64,000 nucleotides of DNA, from assembly GCA_963682055.1 (NCBI GenBank), contig OY821750.1:14262501-14326500 (forward strand). The letters are read 5' to 3'. A program made the position numbers and the translations under genes. Origin of the DNA: Primula veris. Its lineage: Eukaryota; Streptophyta; Magnoliopsida; Ericales; Primulaceae. Every line of letters starts with the position of its first letter. The stretch's first letter is position 1. A model generated the notes under the pieces. That model worked only from the letters and a program-made list of their open reading frames with translations. It did no database searches and had not been told where the DNA came from. Positions 49,838 to 59,721 of the stretch are shown here, one piece after another.

Positions 49838-52369
49838 TCAAGTTTCCACCTGAGGAGATGCGGGTGGGGGAGTAACAGTAGCATCATGTCGAGGAGTGGA
49901 CGTGGCCGACGTAAAATGAGGACGGAGCGCTGTCGAAGTTGTCTGCCCCGGTAGCCGGGGAAGCTCCTCTTCACGAAGATTCGCCCAGTCTAAGGGTTTC
50001 GGCGGTGCACCCTGCGGACAGGGATATACCAACTCCGACCACGCCCTATCCGACAAAGGAACATTCGCGAAATTGAGCGCCCGCACATGAGCGCAATAGA
50101 CGGAGAAATTAGCCATCATTGCTAACCTTGTCCGCTCCTCCGCATGTGCCGTTTTCAGAGCGGCCACCTCAGCCTTTTCGGCTTCCACGTCCTCCGCCAG
50201 CAGCAAGTTCTCCTCCTCTAGTTGGTCATACTTAACGACCAGGCTCTCTTTTTCAGCCTTCAACTTATCGACATCCTCGGTCACGTGCAGAAAGTCCACA
50301 GACAGCTTGTCATAATTATCGCCCAAGGTTTTATTCTCGGCGACCAGTTTCTCTTTCTCGGCCTCGAAAGTCGCAAGCAGATCTTTTATCTTCTGATCGT
50401 TCTCCTCGACTATGGCCTTCTTCTCGGCCACCAGCTTCTCTTTATCAGCCCCTAGAGCTCCCAGCTGATCCCGTAACACCACGGTACTCAAGACAACCTG
50501 CACTTCAAAACATCAGATTCCCAAACAAAATACGAGTACCAAACCTATATATTACAAAATACGCGCCCAACATACCCGCAGCGCATCCGCGTTGTCCTGC
50601 TCTATAACCGACATTGTAGGCTGAGCAGCTATTTTTTCTGCATCCTTGAAAGCAAGGGGTTTCAGAGCAGTATACCCCATCTTCAAGGTTTGAGGTTGCT
50701 CCAACAACTCACCCCTACATCGGTCAATGTAACGGGTCATTGCAACCCCGTCTACCAACACTTTTTCAGTTCCCTCGGGAACCTCATCCTCAACACCACT
50801 CACAACACCCACGGCAGTCTCTTTGCCGCCTTCCATCTCCATTTCCTCGATCGCCTCCTTCTCCGGAGAATTAGTCTCAGGGGTCCTGTGCTCGGTTACA
50901 TCCTCAGTACGGATGGGCGAGATAACAGGTAGGTCCAACACGGCCTCGGAACGGACAGGCGAGACAGCAGGCAGGGTCATCGTCTCCTTCCCCATATTCA
51001 CCAGCATGTTGATATGTCCGAACAGGCTATCGATCGACCCCTGAAACACAATAATACCCATCGACCGGGCAAGAGCGAGGGTAACCAATGGAGAAGTCAG
51101 TAGCTGAAACAAGATAACTAATAAAGCAAAGCACTAGAGAACAAAACGACAACAATCAAAAGACAAGAAAATCAAAATACATATACACATACATCGCCCG
51201 GCGCAGAGGCATCCTCGGTGGTATCCCCTTGGGAAGCAGCAAACACCCCCTCGCCCGAGCCAACGTTAGCAGCCTCCTCGGTAACCGATGTATCGGTTCC
51301 CCTAGAACGAACGGGCTTTTTCCCAACGACAGGGTCAGATGAACGACGCTTAGAACGAACGGGCTTTTTCCCAAGCCGAGCAGCACTTCGAGCCCGGACC
51401 ACTTTCAAGAATTCCTCCTCGGGCTCTTTGGGGATCTCGGGTGCAGGATTCCCCTTGGTCACCGACCCCATAGGGTAACCGAGCAGCATGGGAGCAGTAC
51501 GACTCGCAGGATCCGGCGTCGGTCCAGGCCCCCACCATTTCCGAAGAGCTAACAGAGCCTCTACATTGGGAGCGCCGAGGTCTGGCATAGTGGGAGCATT
51601 GGTAGCCGGTCCAGGAATCTGGTGTCCCGCACAACCCCATTCACCGGAAGCAATAACGATACCAAGATTGCGCTCTTTGTTGGTATCCAGCAAACCGATA
51701 ACGAGCCGGCAAAAGGCACGCAGGGTCTTCAAATACAAGCTGCGACGCTCAAAGCTCAAACTATAGACTCCGAAGACGTCCTTCAGTTCAATCGGTATTC
51801 CGGACAACTCCGATAACCTTTGGATACCATTCAGAGTACAGTAACCATTTAGGGCCAGTTGGGCCGGAGCAATCTGGACGGCCTCAAAGAACGAAGCCAC
51901 CCAGTTTGTAAAAGGAAGTCGAAGACCCCCAGTAAAGAATGCCGAAGAACGCACAGCTACCTCGCCGGCAGGAACAAATCCCAGCACCTCCTCGTCAGAA
52001 ATAGGAAGCCGAATGTGTATGTTGGCGGGTATTCCGGCAAGCTCCTTAAAATCCTTTTCCACGAATGTGCCAACTTGGGCCACACTTTGGGTCAGAATTT
52101 CCTATACAAACGTCATCAAAATTCCGTCAAAATACTAACCAAATACACAAACCAGAACCACATCAACATAACGAGCGCCATCACCCCCCCCCCCCCACTC
52201 ACATTAACCAGATACATAAGAATCATCAGACATATATAGACAACCTGAACCATATACCAACACCACATCTATGCCCACAACGACAAATCAAATACAACCC
52301 CTAACACAAAAAAAAAAAAAAAAAAAGAGGGGGGGGGGGGGAGAACGAAAAAACACTTACAGTTATCAT
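49838..52369 (-). CDS. Antisense multi-exon gene in the Tat element (PF04195-like, coiled coil)
   Basis: On the minus strand a consistent gene model is ATG at 52369, micro-exon 52369-52361 (donor ACT/GTAAGTG), exon 52101-51193 (acceptor TTTGTATAG, donor GAT/GTATGTG), exon 51103-50576 (acceptor TTGTTTCAG, donor CGG/GTATGTT) and exon 50497-49838 (acceptor GAAGTGCAG), with a TGA stop. All junctions are phase 0 and no lesion is visible; the model gives about 698 codons. The second exon contains FFTGGLRLPFTNWVASFFEA followed by LALNGYCTLNGIQRLSE. This resembles PF04195 (putative gypsy-type transposon), found in antisense ORFs of plant Tat elements. A nuclear-targeting type basic stretch (KKPVRSKRRSSD) and a long heptad coiled coil (last exon, LVAEKKAIVEENDQKIKDL) follow. 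The function is unknown. Confidence 0.72.
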
Positions 52370-52418
52370 TATGAGCAAGCAAGCGAGAACAGCAGCAAGT
52401 CTTTCAACAATACCACGA

Positions 52419-52432
52419 AACCCTAGATCAAG
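52419..52432 (-). promoter_or_regulatory. Telo-box-like element in the antisense leader
   Basis: CTAGGGTTTCG on the minus strand (plus: GAAACCCTAG) lies about 55 bp upstream of the antisense ATG. AAACCCTA motifs are common in 5' leaders of plant housekeeping genes. A CT-rich run (minus TCTGTCTCTCTCTAAAG) lies about 60 bp further up, and a TATA-like stretch (TCTATATGTTTAAAATAG) is near 52640-52665. Promoter function is inferred. Confidence 0.4.
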
Positions 52433-52669
52433 CGGCCAAACGCTTTTCCTTTTTGGCGGGAAGAATCTACTTTAGAGAGAGACAGATATTTTCTTCAGCG
52501 AATTTTGTGATAAAAACAAAAGGGATTACTTGGCACAGTAAAAAGAAGTGGAGTCACAAAAAGGAATAAAATAATAACCGTCCTTTCGTGTGACAGAGGT
52601 TTACCTTTTTTCCAACCATACAAAAGTCAACAACCGCTGCTATTTTAAACATATAGACACTCCAGATTT

Positions 52670-53071
52670 TGCCACGTCAGAGCATATCCCACTACCCAAG
52701 GCAGTTCACATCATTACACCTAAATAAACGGCCAGTGGACCCTACCACGAAAAGCTTCCCACATACGCTACCAATATTATCACACCGAGAATGTCCCCCG
52801 ATTAAGTTCCTCGACTCCCAACCATTTCTTACCCAAAAGGCACACCGAACAGGGTGGACGAAGACCGTTTCTAGCTTGACGGCATGAAGCATCAAGTCTA
52901 ACAACGCTCTCCGGGGGGATAACCGGGCACATTGTTCGGTGTATACTGAGAAACATCAAATAAAATAGAATAGACAAAGCAAGTGCAAGACAAGTTTTAT
53001 TCTTCCACAAAGGGGGAAAACACAAACAATATAACAGAAAAAGAAAAATTTTACAAGAAAATACACCCATC
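52670..53071. other. Spacer between antisense units
   Basis: About 400 bp between the promoter side of the spliced antisense gene and the stop of the next small antisense ORF. Open frames here look like shadows. C and G homopolymers (52183-52195 and 52331-52342) lie in the neighbouring antisense intron. Confidence 0.4.
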
Positions 53072-53434
53072 CTACTTTTTCGAACTATCCCCCATATCAA
53101 CATCCTTATTCGCCAAAAGTTCCTCCAGACGCTCTTTTTCCCTAATCAACCGAGAAATCGCCATCTCAGCCTGTTTCAAGGCGTAAGACTGAGACTCGCA
53201 TTTTTGCTTGGCCTTGAAACGAGCAGTGCCCTCCTCATTCCAATATTGCTTAAACCTCCTCACTTCAGTCTGAGCACACTTAAGATCATGCTTCAGCCAT
53301 GACATCTCAATTTCTTTTAGCTGAAGAGGAGTCAAATCCTCCTCCCCAAAACCAGGGGGACGAGGTAGCAAAAAAGTAGGCTCCTCTTCCATAAGGGCTT
53401 TCTTTTTGGAGGCAGACCTAGTGATGGGAGCCAT
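53072..53434 (-). CDS. Small antisense ORF 1 (120 codons, coiled coil)
   Basis: The likely start is ATG 53434 (MAPITRSASKKKALMEEEP), about 85 bp downstream of a TATA box. The protein is highly charged, predicted helical (EVRRFKQYWNEEGTARFKAK; AEMAISRLIREKERLEELLA) and ends DMGDSSKK. No disabling change is seen. Its N-terminus (KKK after APITRSAS) is like nuclear or chromatin-bound plant proteins, which is only an impression. It shares style and orientation with the four neighbours to the right. Confidence 0.6.
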   Translation of the reverse strand: MAPITRSASKKKALMEEEPTFLLPRPPGFGEEDLTPLQLKEIEMSWLKHDLKCAQTEVRRFKQYWNEEGTARFKAKQKCESQSYALKQAEMAISRLIREKERLEELLANKDVDMGDSSKK

Positions 53435-53520
53435 CTCAAACAAAAGCAAGTTAGAAGAAACAAATTATAAAACAAGAGAGAGAGGAAGAATTGGTAATGA
53501 GATACAGGCAATAGGGAGCA

Positions 53521-53526
53521 TTTATA
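53521..53526 (-). promoter_or_regulatory. TATA box of antisense ORF 1
   Basis: Minus strand TTTCTATAAATGCTCCC, about 87 bp upstream of ATG 53434, with a CT-rich leader (CTTCCTCTCTCTCTTG) between. Confidence 0.6.
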
Positions 53527-53669
53527 GAAAATCAAAAGGCACCAAGTACGAAGCGTTACAATGGTTCACAAGACAGGCACGAGATACGAAAAGATACAAC
53601 TGATTCATCAAATACAGAAAAGAAAACACAAATTGCAAAAGGGGAAATACATAAGAAAACCAGCCCAAT

Positions 53670-54149
53670 CTAAGGATCAATGGGTGGAAAAACCGAACTG
53701 CCAGACCGAGAGAAAGCAAAACGAGCAGAACCATTCAACCGAGCTTGGTAGGAATCATTCATAGCGACCAAATTATCATTCTCCGAGGAGAGCTCGTTGT
53801 TCTCCGTGGTAAGAACGCTGACGCGTTCCACGAGCCGAGCATTCCTTACCATTATGCTAGCTAGGCCTTGAGGGGAGTTATCAAACTCATCTTGAGCATG
53901 ATCCCAAATCTCCTCGGCATCATACCAGGAGTTGGCCAGATGATTTCTCTGTAACAACTAGTGATCGAGCTGGCGACTCAGTGCCGAAATCTCGGTCCAC
54001 TTCACCGTCTCTTCGGGATGAGAGCCGAACAAGCTCAAGGCCAAAACGCCATACTCTTTCTCAAGCCTTGCCATCCGACGGCGGACCCGAGATACCTCAG
54101 TGTCCAAGCCCTTCATCTGAGCATGATATCTCACCACAGGTCCAGACAT
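53670..54149 (-). pseudogene. Small antisense ORF 2 (about 160 codons, one nonsense)
   Basis: ATG 54149 opens MSGPVVRYHAQMKGLDTEVS and continues in one frame to TGA at 53670. It is broken only by TAG at 53960-53958 after LSRQLDH. Downstream the frame continues with WYDAEEIWDHAQDEF and a heptad stretch (LTTENNELSSENDNLVAMN). TATA lies about 100 bp upstream. The single lesion in an otherwise clean frame implies recent loss. Confidence 0.6.
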
Positions 54150-54250
54150 TCTGGGAAATTGTTATAGTACGGAAGAAAATAGGGGGCTGAGGGAGAAATA
54201 AGCAATAAAAGAAAAATGAGAGATGATAAACTACTAAAGAAAAGAGAAGT

Positions 54251-54257
54251 ACTTATA
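54251..54257 (-). promoter_or_regulatory. TATA box of antisense ORF 2
   Basis: Minus strand CGTTCTATAAGTACTTC, about 100 bp upstream of ATG 54149, followed by a CT-rich leader. Confidence 0.5.
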
Positions 54258-54519
54258 GAACGAATATAGTATGATATTTCCTGACATGCTTGGGAGCATG
54301 CATATTTCCTGACCTACTAGGGAGCATGCACCTATGTTCGACAGTGATGGGGACATCTACTGACATCTGATACTACAGTACAGAAAGAAATAAAGACGAG
54401 ATATTCAACGATCTAGATTCCAGACGAACAACAAACCACAGGTGCAATATAAAAAGAAGTGCAAAAATAAAGGGACAAAAATACTTCTCATTAATAAAGA
54501 TGGAATACATCATTGTTCA

Positions 54520-54645
54520 TTACATCAAAAGACAATCTATTACATTGAGGTCTATTACATCCGAGGATTACATCAAAAGACAATCTATTACATTGAGGTC
54601 TATTACATCCGAGGATTACATCAAAAGAAAATCTATTACAATGAG
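54520..54645. repeat. Tandem repeat, 47-bp unit, about 2.6 copies
   Basis: TACATCAAAAGACAATCTAT followed by TACATTGAGGTCTATTACATCCGAGGAT recurs three times at a 47-bp spacing, the last copy partial. Confidence 0.9.
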
Positions 54646-54699
54646 TGTTAGTTGTGGAGCCAAATGAGTAGACAACGTGGCCAAAGAAGAACGACAACA

Positions 54700-55185
54700 T
54701 CAGTAAATCAGGCGAACAGCAGGAAACGAAGAAAAGAAGCATAAAAAGAAAACAAAAAGGGAAGAAAAAAGTGATAAGAAAGAAGAGTCAAAAAGAAAAA
54801 TGACAAAATGTAACACAAAACCCTTAGGATCACAGGGTTGATTGTTACATCATAGTGGTGCAAAAAAGAAGAAAAAGAAAAAGAGTGATGGGAGAGAAGA
54901 TGAAGAAAAAGAAAGAGGAGGCGCAGAAGAAAAAGAAAAACAGATAAGAAGAAGATAAAGAAATGAAGGAAACAGACAAATAAAAAGGAAGTCAAAGAAA
55001 CAAAACAAAAAAGAAAGGAAAAAAGAAAAGAATGAAATAACAGTAGAGAGAACAGAGTATAAAAAAAACAAAAGAGGAAGAGGAAGAAATGAGGGAAACT
55101 GAGAAATAAAAAGAAGAAAAAGAAAGAGATGGGAAAAGATGGGGAAAAGAAGAAGAGAAAAATAAAAAAGAAGGGGGAAGGTTAG
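54700..55185. repeat. Polypurine (GA-rich) stretch of about 480 bp
   Basis: The plus strand is almost entirely A and G (AAGAAAAAGAAAGAGGAGGC and similar), broken by a short mixed segment near 54800-54860. Open frames on the minus strand here are Phe/Ser/Leu low-complexity artefacts. Confidence 0.85.
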
Positions 55186-55544
55186 GGGGAAGTCGATCGA
55201 TATCGATGAGAGGGCCCGGCAGAGACATCCCTGTCCCTCAGTGTCGGGTTCCCCCTTAGCATCTCATTCTCTTCGACTAGAGCCCGACGAGCACGTCGGC
55301 AATAAGCCAGTTCGGATCTTAGCAGCGAAAATTCCCGGACCATCTCGGAGTGATGATAACGCATCACCTTCAACTCCTCCTCGGCATCCTTCAACAGTCT
55401 TTGTACATGGCCATAGGAGGCTTCAAAAGCCTCCACTTGCAAAGCCAATGCTGATTGGGAGAAAGGACCAATTAGATGAAAATTATAAGATGAGGATCTG
55501 TATATGGGGGAAAATAATATGATGAGGGTTGTGGATATAACCAT
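55182..55544 (-). CDS. Small antisense ORF 3 (coiled coil)
   Basis: The minus-strand frame from ATG 55544 to TGA 55182 ends with a charged coiled coil (HVQRLLKDAEEELKVMRYHH; YCRRARRALVEENEMLRGN) and a Ser/Arg tail (SAGPSHRYRSTSP). A TATA box lies only 13 bp upstream of ATG 55544. The true start is therefore probably further in, or a short intron (possible acceptor CATATACAG near 55507) removes part of the N-terminus. The hydrophobic first 25 residues may be untranslated. Confidence 0.45.
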   Translation of the reverse strand: MVISTTLIILFSPIYRSSSYNFHLIGPFSQSALALQVEAFEASYGHVQRLLKDAEEELKVMRYHHSEMVREFSLLRSELAYCRRARRALVEENEMLRGNPTLRDRDVSAGPSHRYRSTSP

Positions 55545-55556
55545 GCTGTAAGCAGG

Positions 55557-55564
55557 TATTTATA
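55557..55564 (-). promoter_or_regulatory. TATA box of antisense ORF 3
   Basis: Minus strand GATCTATAAATACCTGC, a canonical plant TATA sequence. Confidence 0.55.
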
Positions 55565-55569
55565 GATCA

Positions 55570-56105
55570 ATTAGATGAGGGCTCGTATTGAGAGTCGCAA
55601 CCGTTCGCCAATGGGTAGTAAGAAGCGACGGCAATTAAAAGATGTGTCTGTTCAAGAAAAAACGTTTGGATTCCCAAAGGGTCCTAAAAAAGCATGAGTA
55701 ATTAAAAGCCACTCTTGTTCAAGAAACGCTTGGATTCTTACCAATATTTAAAGGGGGTAAGTCATAATGGCAGCGAAACACGCGTCATTTGGGGGAAAGG
55801 CAGCAGTTCAAATAAATATCTAAGATCTTTTGCACAGAGCTCAAGAAAACTCTGGTGAATAAGACTTTTATGCACAAGGCTCAAGAAATCCCACTGGTCC
55901 CCAGGTATAAAGAGTAAGAAGGTTCAATGGATAAGGTCAAACGCAAGGCCCAAGAAAAAGCATTAATGAGGCCACAAGCGTGCGCAGTCAAAATAAATTG
56001 CATTGGGAAAGTAATTCAGATATAAACAAGAAAAAGAAGTCTTTATTGATTGATTGATACTTCGTTACAAAAGCAGCAGTAAAAGGAAATACAATAAAAA
56101 TAATA
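55570..56105. other. Spacer between antisense units 3 and 4
   Basis: No frame. It has a loose direct repeat (GTTCAAGAAA...CGCTTGGATTC, near 55650 and 55710) and repeated AAGGCTCAAGAAA-type phrases near 55835-55955. Confidence 0.45.
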
Positions 56106-56108
56106 AAA

Positions 56109-56447
56109 TCATTTCGTAGAAGGGCCCGCTTCGTCATTCGGCTTCCCCTTCGACCGAGCATACACTTTCTTAAGGGCCAGTTTGTAAGCCCTCTTGGAAG
56201 TAAGTTGCCTGTCTCTGGAGGCCTCGAGCTCTTTGATCCGAGCACGAGCGTGAATACTGTCGAGCAAAGACCTCTAGTGTTCCCTCTCCAATGCGTCCAA
56301 TCGCTCGTCTAGTTCGACGGCCCGACGAGCTTTCACCGACAGCCGGGCAACCCTCTTCTCGAGATAACGTACCTTCTTAACTTCCTCTTCAAGATGAGCA
56401 ACATATTCAGGAAGGTTGTCACCATTAGTTTCATGAGGAGAAGCCAT
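56109..56447 (-). pseudogene. Small antisense ORF 4 (112 codons, one nonsense)
   Basis: ATG 56447 reads MASPHETNGDNLPEYVAHLE, then EEVKKVRYLEKRVARLSVKA. TAG at 56276-56274 interrupts after LDALEREH. The same frame continues (SLLDSIHARARIKELEASRD, then RAYKLALKKVYARSK) to TGA 56109. The start, spacing and RAYKLA...ARSK ending match ORF 5 at 57071, 624 bp away, so the two are tandem paralogues. Confidence 0.62.
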
Positions 56448-56497
56448 TTGTTCGTTAATAAAGAATGAATTGCACAAAGAATACAGGGACAGTCCCC

Positions 56498-56504
56498 TTT
56501 TATA
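56498..56504 (-). promoter_or_regulatory. TATA box of antisense ORF 4
   Basis: Minus strand CTTCCTATAAAAGGGGACTG, about 50 bp upstream of ATG 56447. It closely resembles the box of ORF 5 (CTCCTATAAAGGGGTG). Confidence 0.65.
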
Positions 56505-56750
56505 GGAAGAAACAAGGAGTAGATCAAAGGTCATCTCGAAGAAATACAACCTCTTGAACTTCCCAAGGGCATTTACGGCAAATTAACCACAGTTCCAAAT
56601 TCAATTAAAGTCATCCAAAAAGATATCAAGAAGATAAACAGACAAGAACAAGGATATGGAAATATTTTATTAATTTCAAAAACTTCGATTACAACTGAGG
56701 AGAAGACTCCCCATTCAAAAGAAATTACAACAGAAATCACAAAAGACTAA

Positions 56751-57071
56751 TTATTTCGAGGAAGAGCCTTCTTCATCTTCATCCGAACTCGGTTTAGACC
56801 GAGCATGCAGCTCCTTGAAGGCAAGCTTATAAGCCCTTTTTGCTGCCTTCTGCTTAGCCAGATTAGCCTCAAGCCTCTTTATATGCTCGTAAGCCCAATA
56901 CCGATCGGCCATCGTCACATGATGATCAGAATCCATGTCAGACAACCTTTTCTTGTAATTTGAAACCTTGACCACGAGTTTCTTATTCGCGGTACGAGAT
57001 TTCTTGATCTCTATTTCTAAATAAGAAATATAATTAAAGGAGCTCTCACCAGTAGAACCAGAGGAAGCCAT
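56751..57071 (-). CDS. Small antisense ORF 5 (106 codons, intact, coiled coil)
   Basis: ATG 57071 opens MASSGSTGESSFNYISYLEI and continues through charged helical sequence (ANKKLVVKVSNYKKRLSDMD; HIKRLEANLAKQKAAKRAYK) to a Ser/Glu/Asp-rich tail (SSDEDEEGSSSK). It is intact, with a canonical TATA box 55 bp upstream and only 243 bp from the 3' LTR. It is a paralogue of ORF 4. Its function is unknown; it could be a structural or nucleic-acid-binding accessory protein. Confidence 0.65.
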   Translation of the reverse strand: MASSGSTGESSFNYISYLEIEIKKSRTANKKLVVKVSNYKKRLSDMDSDHHVTMADRYWAYEHIKRLEANLAKQKAAKRAYKLAFKELHARSKPSSDEDEEGSSSK

Positions 57072-57125
57072 TACGTCACGAGCAAAGTAGTAGTAAAATG
57101 CCTAATTATGGAGGGGGCACACCCC

Positions 57126-57131
57126 TTTATA
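57126..57131 (-). promoter_or_regulatory. TATA box of antisense ORF 5
   Basis: Minus strand ACTCCTATAAAGGGGTGTG, 55 bp upstream of ATG 57071. Confidence 0.65.
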
Positions 57132-57313
57132 GGAGTTTTCCTCGAAAAAATATATTAGGATAGGAAACATTAAATGGGCCCCCCAAGAAACCGTCATAAA
57201 TCTATTACGATTTTCAACGAAGCATTGGGAACGACGAGACCGAAGTAATATCCTCGGTAGACCAAGTATGACTCCCTCGACATGGAAACCACGCCGAGGA
57301 AGTCAGGGAGCAC

Positions 57314-57886
57314 TTGATAGAACATAAAAATTAGACCCGAATATTCTATTCGGGTAATAATCAACCCACTTTATAAATGGGTATCCAACGCTTAAATGGG
57401 TCATCTCATGCTTTTTATAGGAAAATAAGGTATTACTATCAAAAGCCCAAGCCCACTCAACTGGAGACCCATGTCTGAAAAACCCCCTGAGATGGAGACA
57501 TTTGTCAACATCTTAGAAAGCATAGTTGCCTATAAATAGCCAACTACCCCTCCTAGAAAAGGACCAGAAAATCTATCCAAAAAATATAGAGAGAAGTTGA
57601 GAAAAGAAAGAAACTAGTCAAAGCATATCACGTCAAGAAATAAACCGAGCAGAGATAAAGCCGAGCACCGAATAAAAGGGGAGAAAGACCAAGAAGAGAG
57701 ATTAAATAGTCAAATCGAGCACAATTGTAAAACAGAGATACTAATCCGAGCAAGTGTAATAGTCCGAATAAGGATAACAATCCGAGCAATAATAAAGATC
57801 AGGAAGTGTCCATTATTTACAGTTGATTTACTATTATATTATTGTTGAAAAGCCTAGCGCGACCGACCAAAGTTATGGCTTTATCA
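57314..57886 (+). repeat. Tat element 3' LTR (573 bp)
   Basis: It starts TGATAGAACATAAAAATTAG after GTCAGGGAGCACT and ends GGCTTTATCA, followed by the TCGAC duplication. TATA box TATAAATA at 57531-57538. Confidence 0.93.
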
Positions 57887-57891
57887 TCGAC

Positions 57892-59721
57892 CATTTGACT
57901 AATGCTATGGTTCATCCTGAGCAAGGCAATACGGCCCAACACCGCCGTGACCTAGAGGTAAACGAGACTTGGTTAAAGAGGGATCGTACTACGCGCTTTA
58001 CTTTGTTGAGTAGCATGCACGATGATCTCATTGGGGAGTTTGAGATCTACCCAACTGCCAAGGAAATGTGGGACTAGCTGAACTTTAAGTATGGTGGCAT
58101 AAGTGCCACAAAACTTCGTGGCTTAAGTCTGAAGTTTAACCAGTATGTCATGGACCTAGAGCATACTATTATATACATCATCTCTTAGTCATGTCTACCA
58201 TTATCCGAGATATAAAAATAGCAGAAAATGAGCTTATTTGGTCTGATGTGAAATTAGTTTTCACGCATAACGGAGGGATAAAGAATCTTGACGATGTGTC
58301 TCGTCATCTTGAGCTTGAAGAAGAGCGCACTAGTATCAAACGTAGTTCTGCACTTGTTGCCCGAGATGGCCAGCAGAGGGATTACTATCCCAAACGCAAG
58401 GGTCATCAAAAGGCTGCAAGACATGCTAAAGCTCCGAACCTGGCACCATGAGGTGGGAAATTTGCTAAGCGCCCTAGAGGCAAACGTGCTGGAAAGAAAG
58501 ACAAGTCAAATCTTACTTGTTTTAACTGTCGCAAGAAGGGTCACTTCACTCAAGAATGTCCTGAGCCGAAGAAGGTAAACCCTATTTCAAGTTCTCTAAA
58601 TGTTTATGTTTGTTAAGCTGTCTTTGTGACTAATTCTCTCCTTGGTTGAATTGTTGACACAGGAGCAACGAAACATATAGCTAGAGATTGAGCTGGATAT
58701 GTAGATTATCGTCGGGTTCCGGTGGGCAGTCACAGTGTGTCGATGGGAAATGATACCCAAGAAGATGTTCTAGGGATTACTCAAGATGCGCTTTGGACGT
58801 ATTTTGATTTTACATGATGTGCTTCATGCTCCCACTGTCCGATGCAATTTACTATTTGTTTTAGCTTTATTGGAGTTTAGACTTTTCTTTTCATTTTGAG
58901 AATAATGATTTGTTTATTTATCTTGGCAAAACCCTTTATGGTCATGGTGTTTTGAGGAACAATTTCTTTATGTTAGATTTGGATTCAGATTATTCTGTTA
59001 ATTATGATGTTTATGTTATTTCTTCATCTTCTTCTAATCTGATGAATGAATCCATAAAATGGCATGCTAGACTTGAACACATAGGCCAAGAAAGATTGGC
59101 TAGACTGGCTCGAGCGGGGTTATTGGACACTCTCGCCAAAGTTAACCTACCAACATGTGAACCTTGTTTGATTGGAAAATCTTGTAGAAAGCCTTTTGGT
59201 AAGGCTTCTGGAGCCTCACACCCTCTAGAGCATGTTTATTCGGATATTTGTGGACCAATGAATGTTAAAGCACATCATGGTGCATCCTATCTCATCACTT
59301 TTATTGATGACTATTCACGTTTTGGCCTAGTCTATCTACTCTCCCACTGGTCTGAAGCATTGTGTTGCCTCAAACACTTTGTTGCCAAGGTGGAAAATCA
59401 GAAAGAGAGGAACTTAAAAGTTCTACGTACTGATAGAGGGCGAGAGTATTTATCTGATCAGTAAGAGAGCTCAATGAACAGAAGGGAATAACTAGAGAGC
59501 TGACGATTCCTAGAACTCCGTAACAAAATGGTGTTGCAGAAAGAAGGAATCGTACTCTTTTTGACATAGTTAGGTCAATGATGGCGCAAGCTAATCTTCC
59601 AATTAGTTTTTGGGGAGATGCTCTTTTGACTGCTGCCTACATTCTTACCTGAGTGCCTTCAAAGTCTATCTCTACCATACCATATGAGTTATCTCTACAT
59701 TCTTAACCGAGTGCCTTCAAA
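57892..59721 (+). pseudogene. Copia-A copy 2: gag 3' part, protease and integrase remnants
   Basis: Gag continues as HLTNAMVHPEQGNTAQHRRD and LSSMHDDLIGEFEIYPTAKE, with a stop at 58076 and frame changes. A CCHC knuckle, CFNCRKKGHFTQEC, lies near 58518 and protease IVDTGATKHIARD near 58650. Integrase is open at 58910-59464 (WHARLEHIGQERLARLARAG; CEPCLIGKSC; YSDICGPM; FIDDYSRFG) and then frame-shifted to about 59650 (MAQANLPISFWGDALLTAAY). ACATTCTTACCTGAGTGCCT recurs 60 bp later (59638 and 59698), and the sequence then jumps into the 3' LTR. RT and RNase H are absent. Confidence 0.85.

Larger units (their letters stand above)
40340..57886 (+). mobile_element. Tat-lineage Ty3/Gypsy retrotransposon, 17.5 kb
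   Basis: LTRs of 573 bp each (40340-40912 and 57314-57886) and an exact target duplication TCGAC (40335-40339 and 57887-57891) delimit the element inside Copia-A gag. The primer-binding site TGGCGCCGTCTCCGGG (40915) is the Asp-tRNA type common in Tat and Athila elements. Gag-pol has two RNase H-like regions, a Tat hallmark. About 10.4 kb between pol and the 3' LTR carries tandem repeats and an antisense gene battery. The LTRs differ at about 14 sites by eye count (about 2.4%), so the insertion is older than Copia-B. Confidence 0.95.

Noticed and set aside
51218..51766. Plus-strand frames opposite the antisense exon
   Set aside because: Shadows; the minus strand has splice sites, phase consistency and a PF04195-like region.
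54491..55228. Several overlapping minus-strand frames rich in Phe, Ser and Leu
   Set aside because: They come from the polypurine stretch and the 47-bp repeat; low complexity, no start context.
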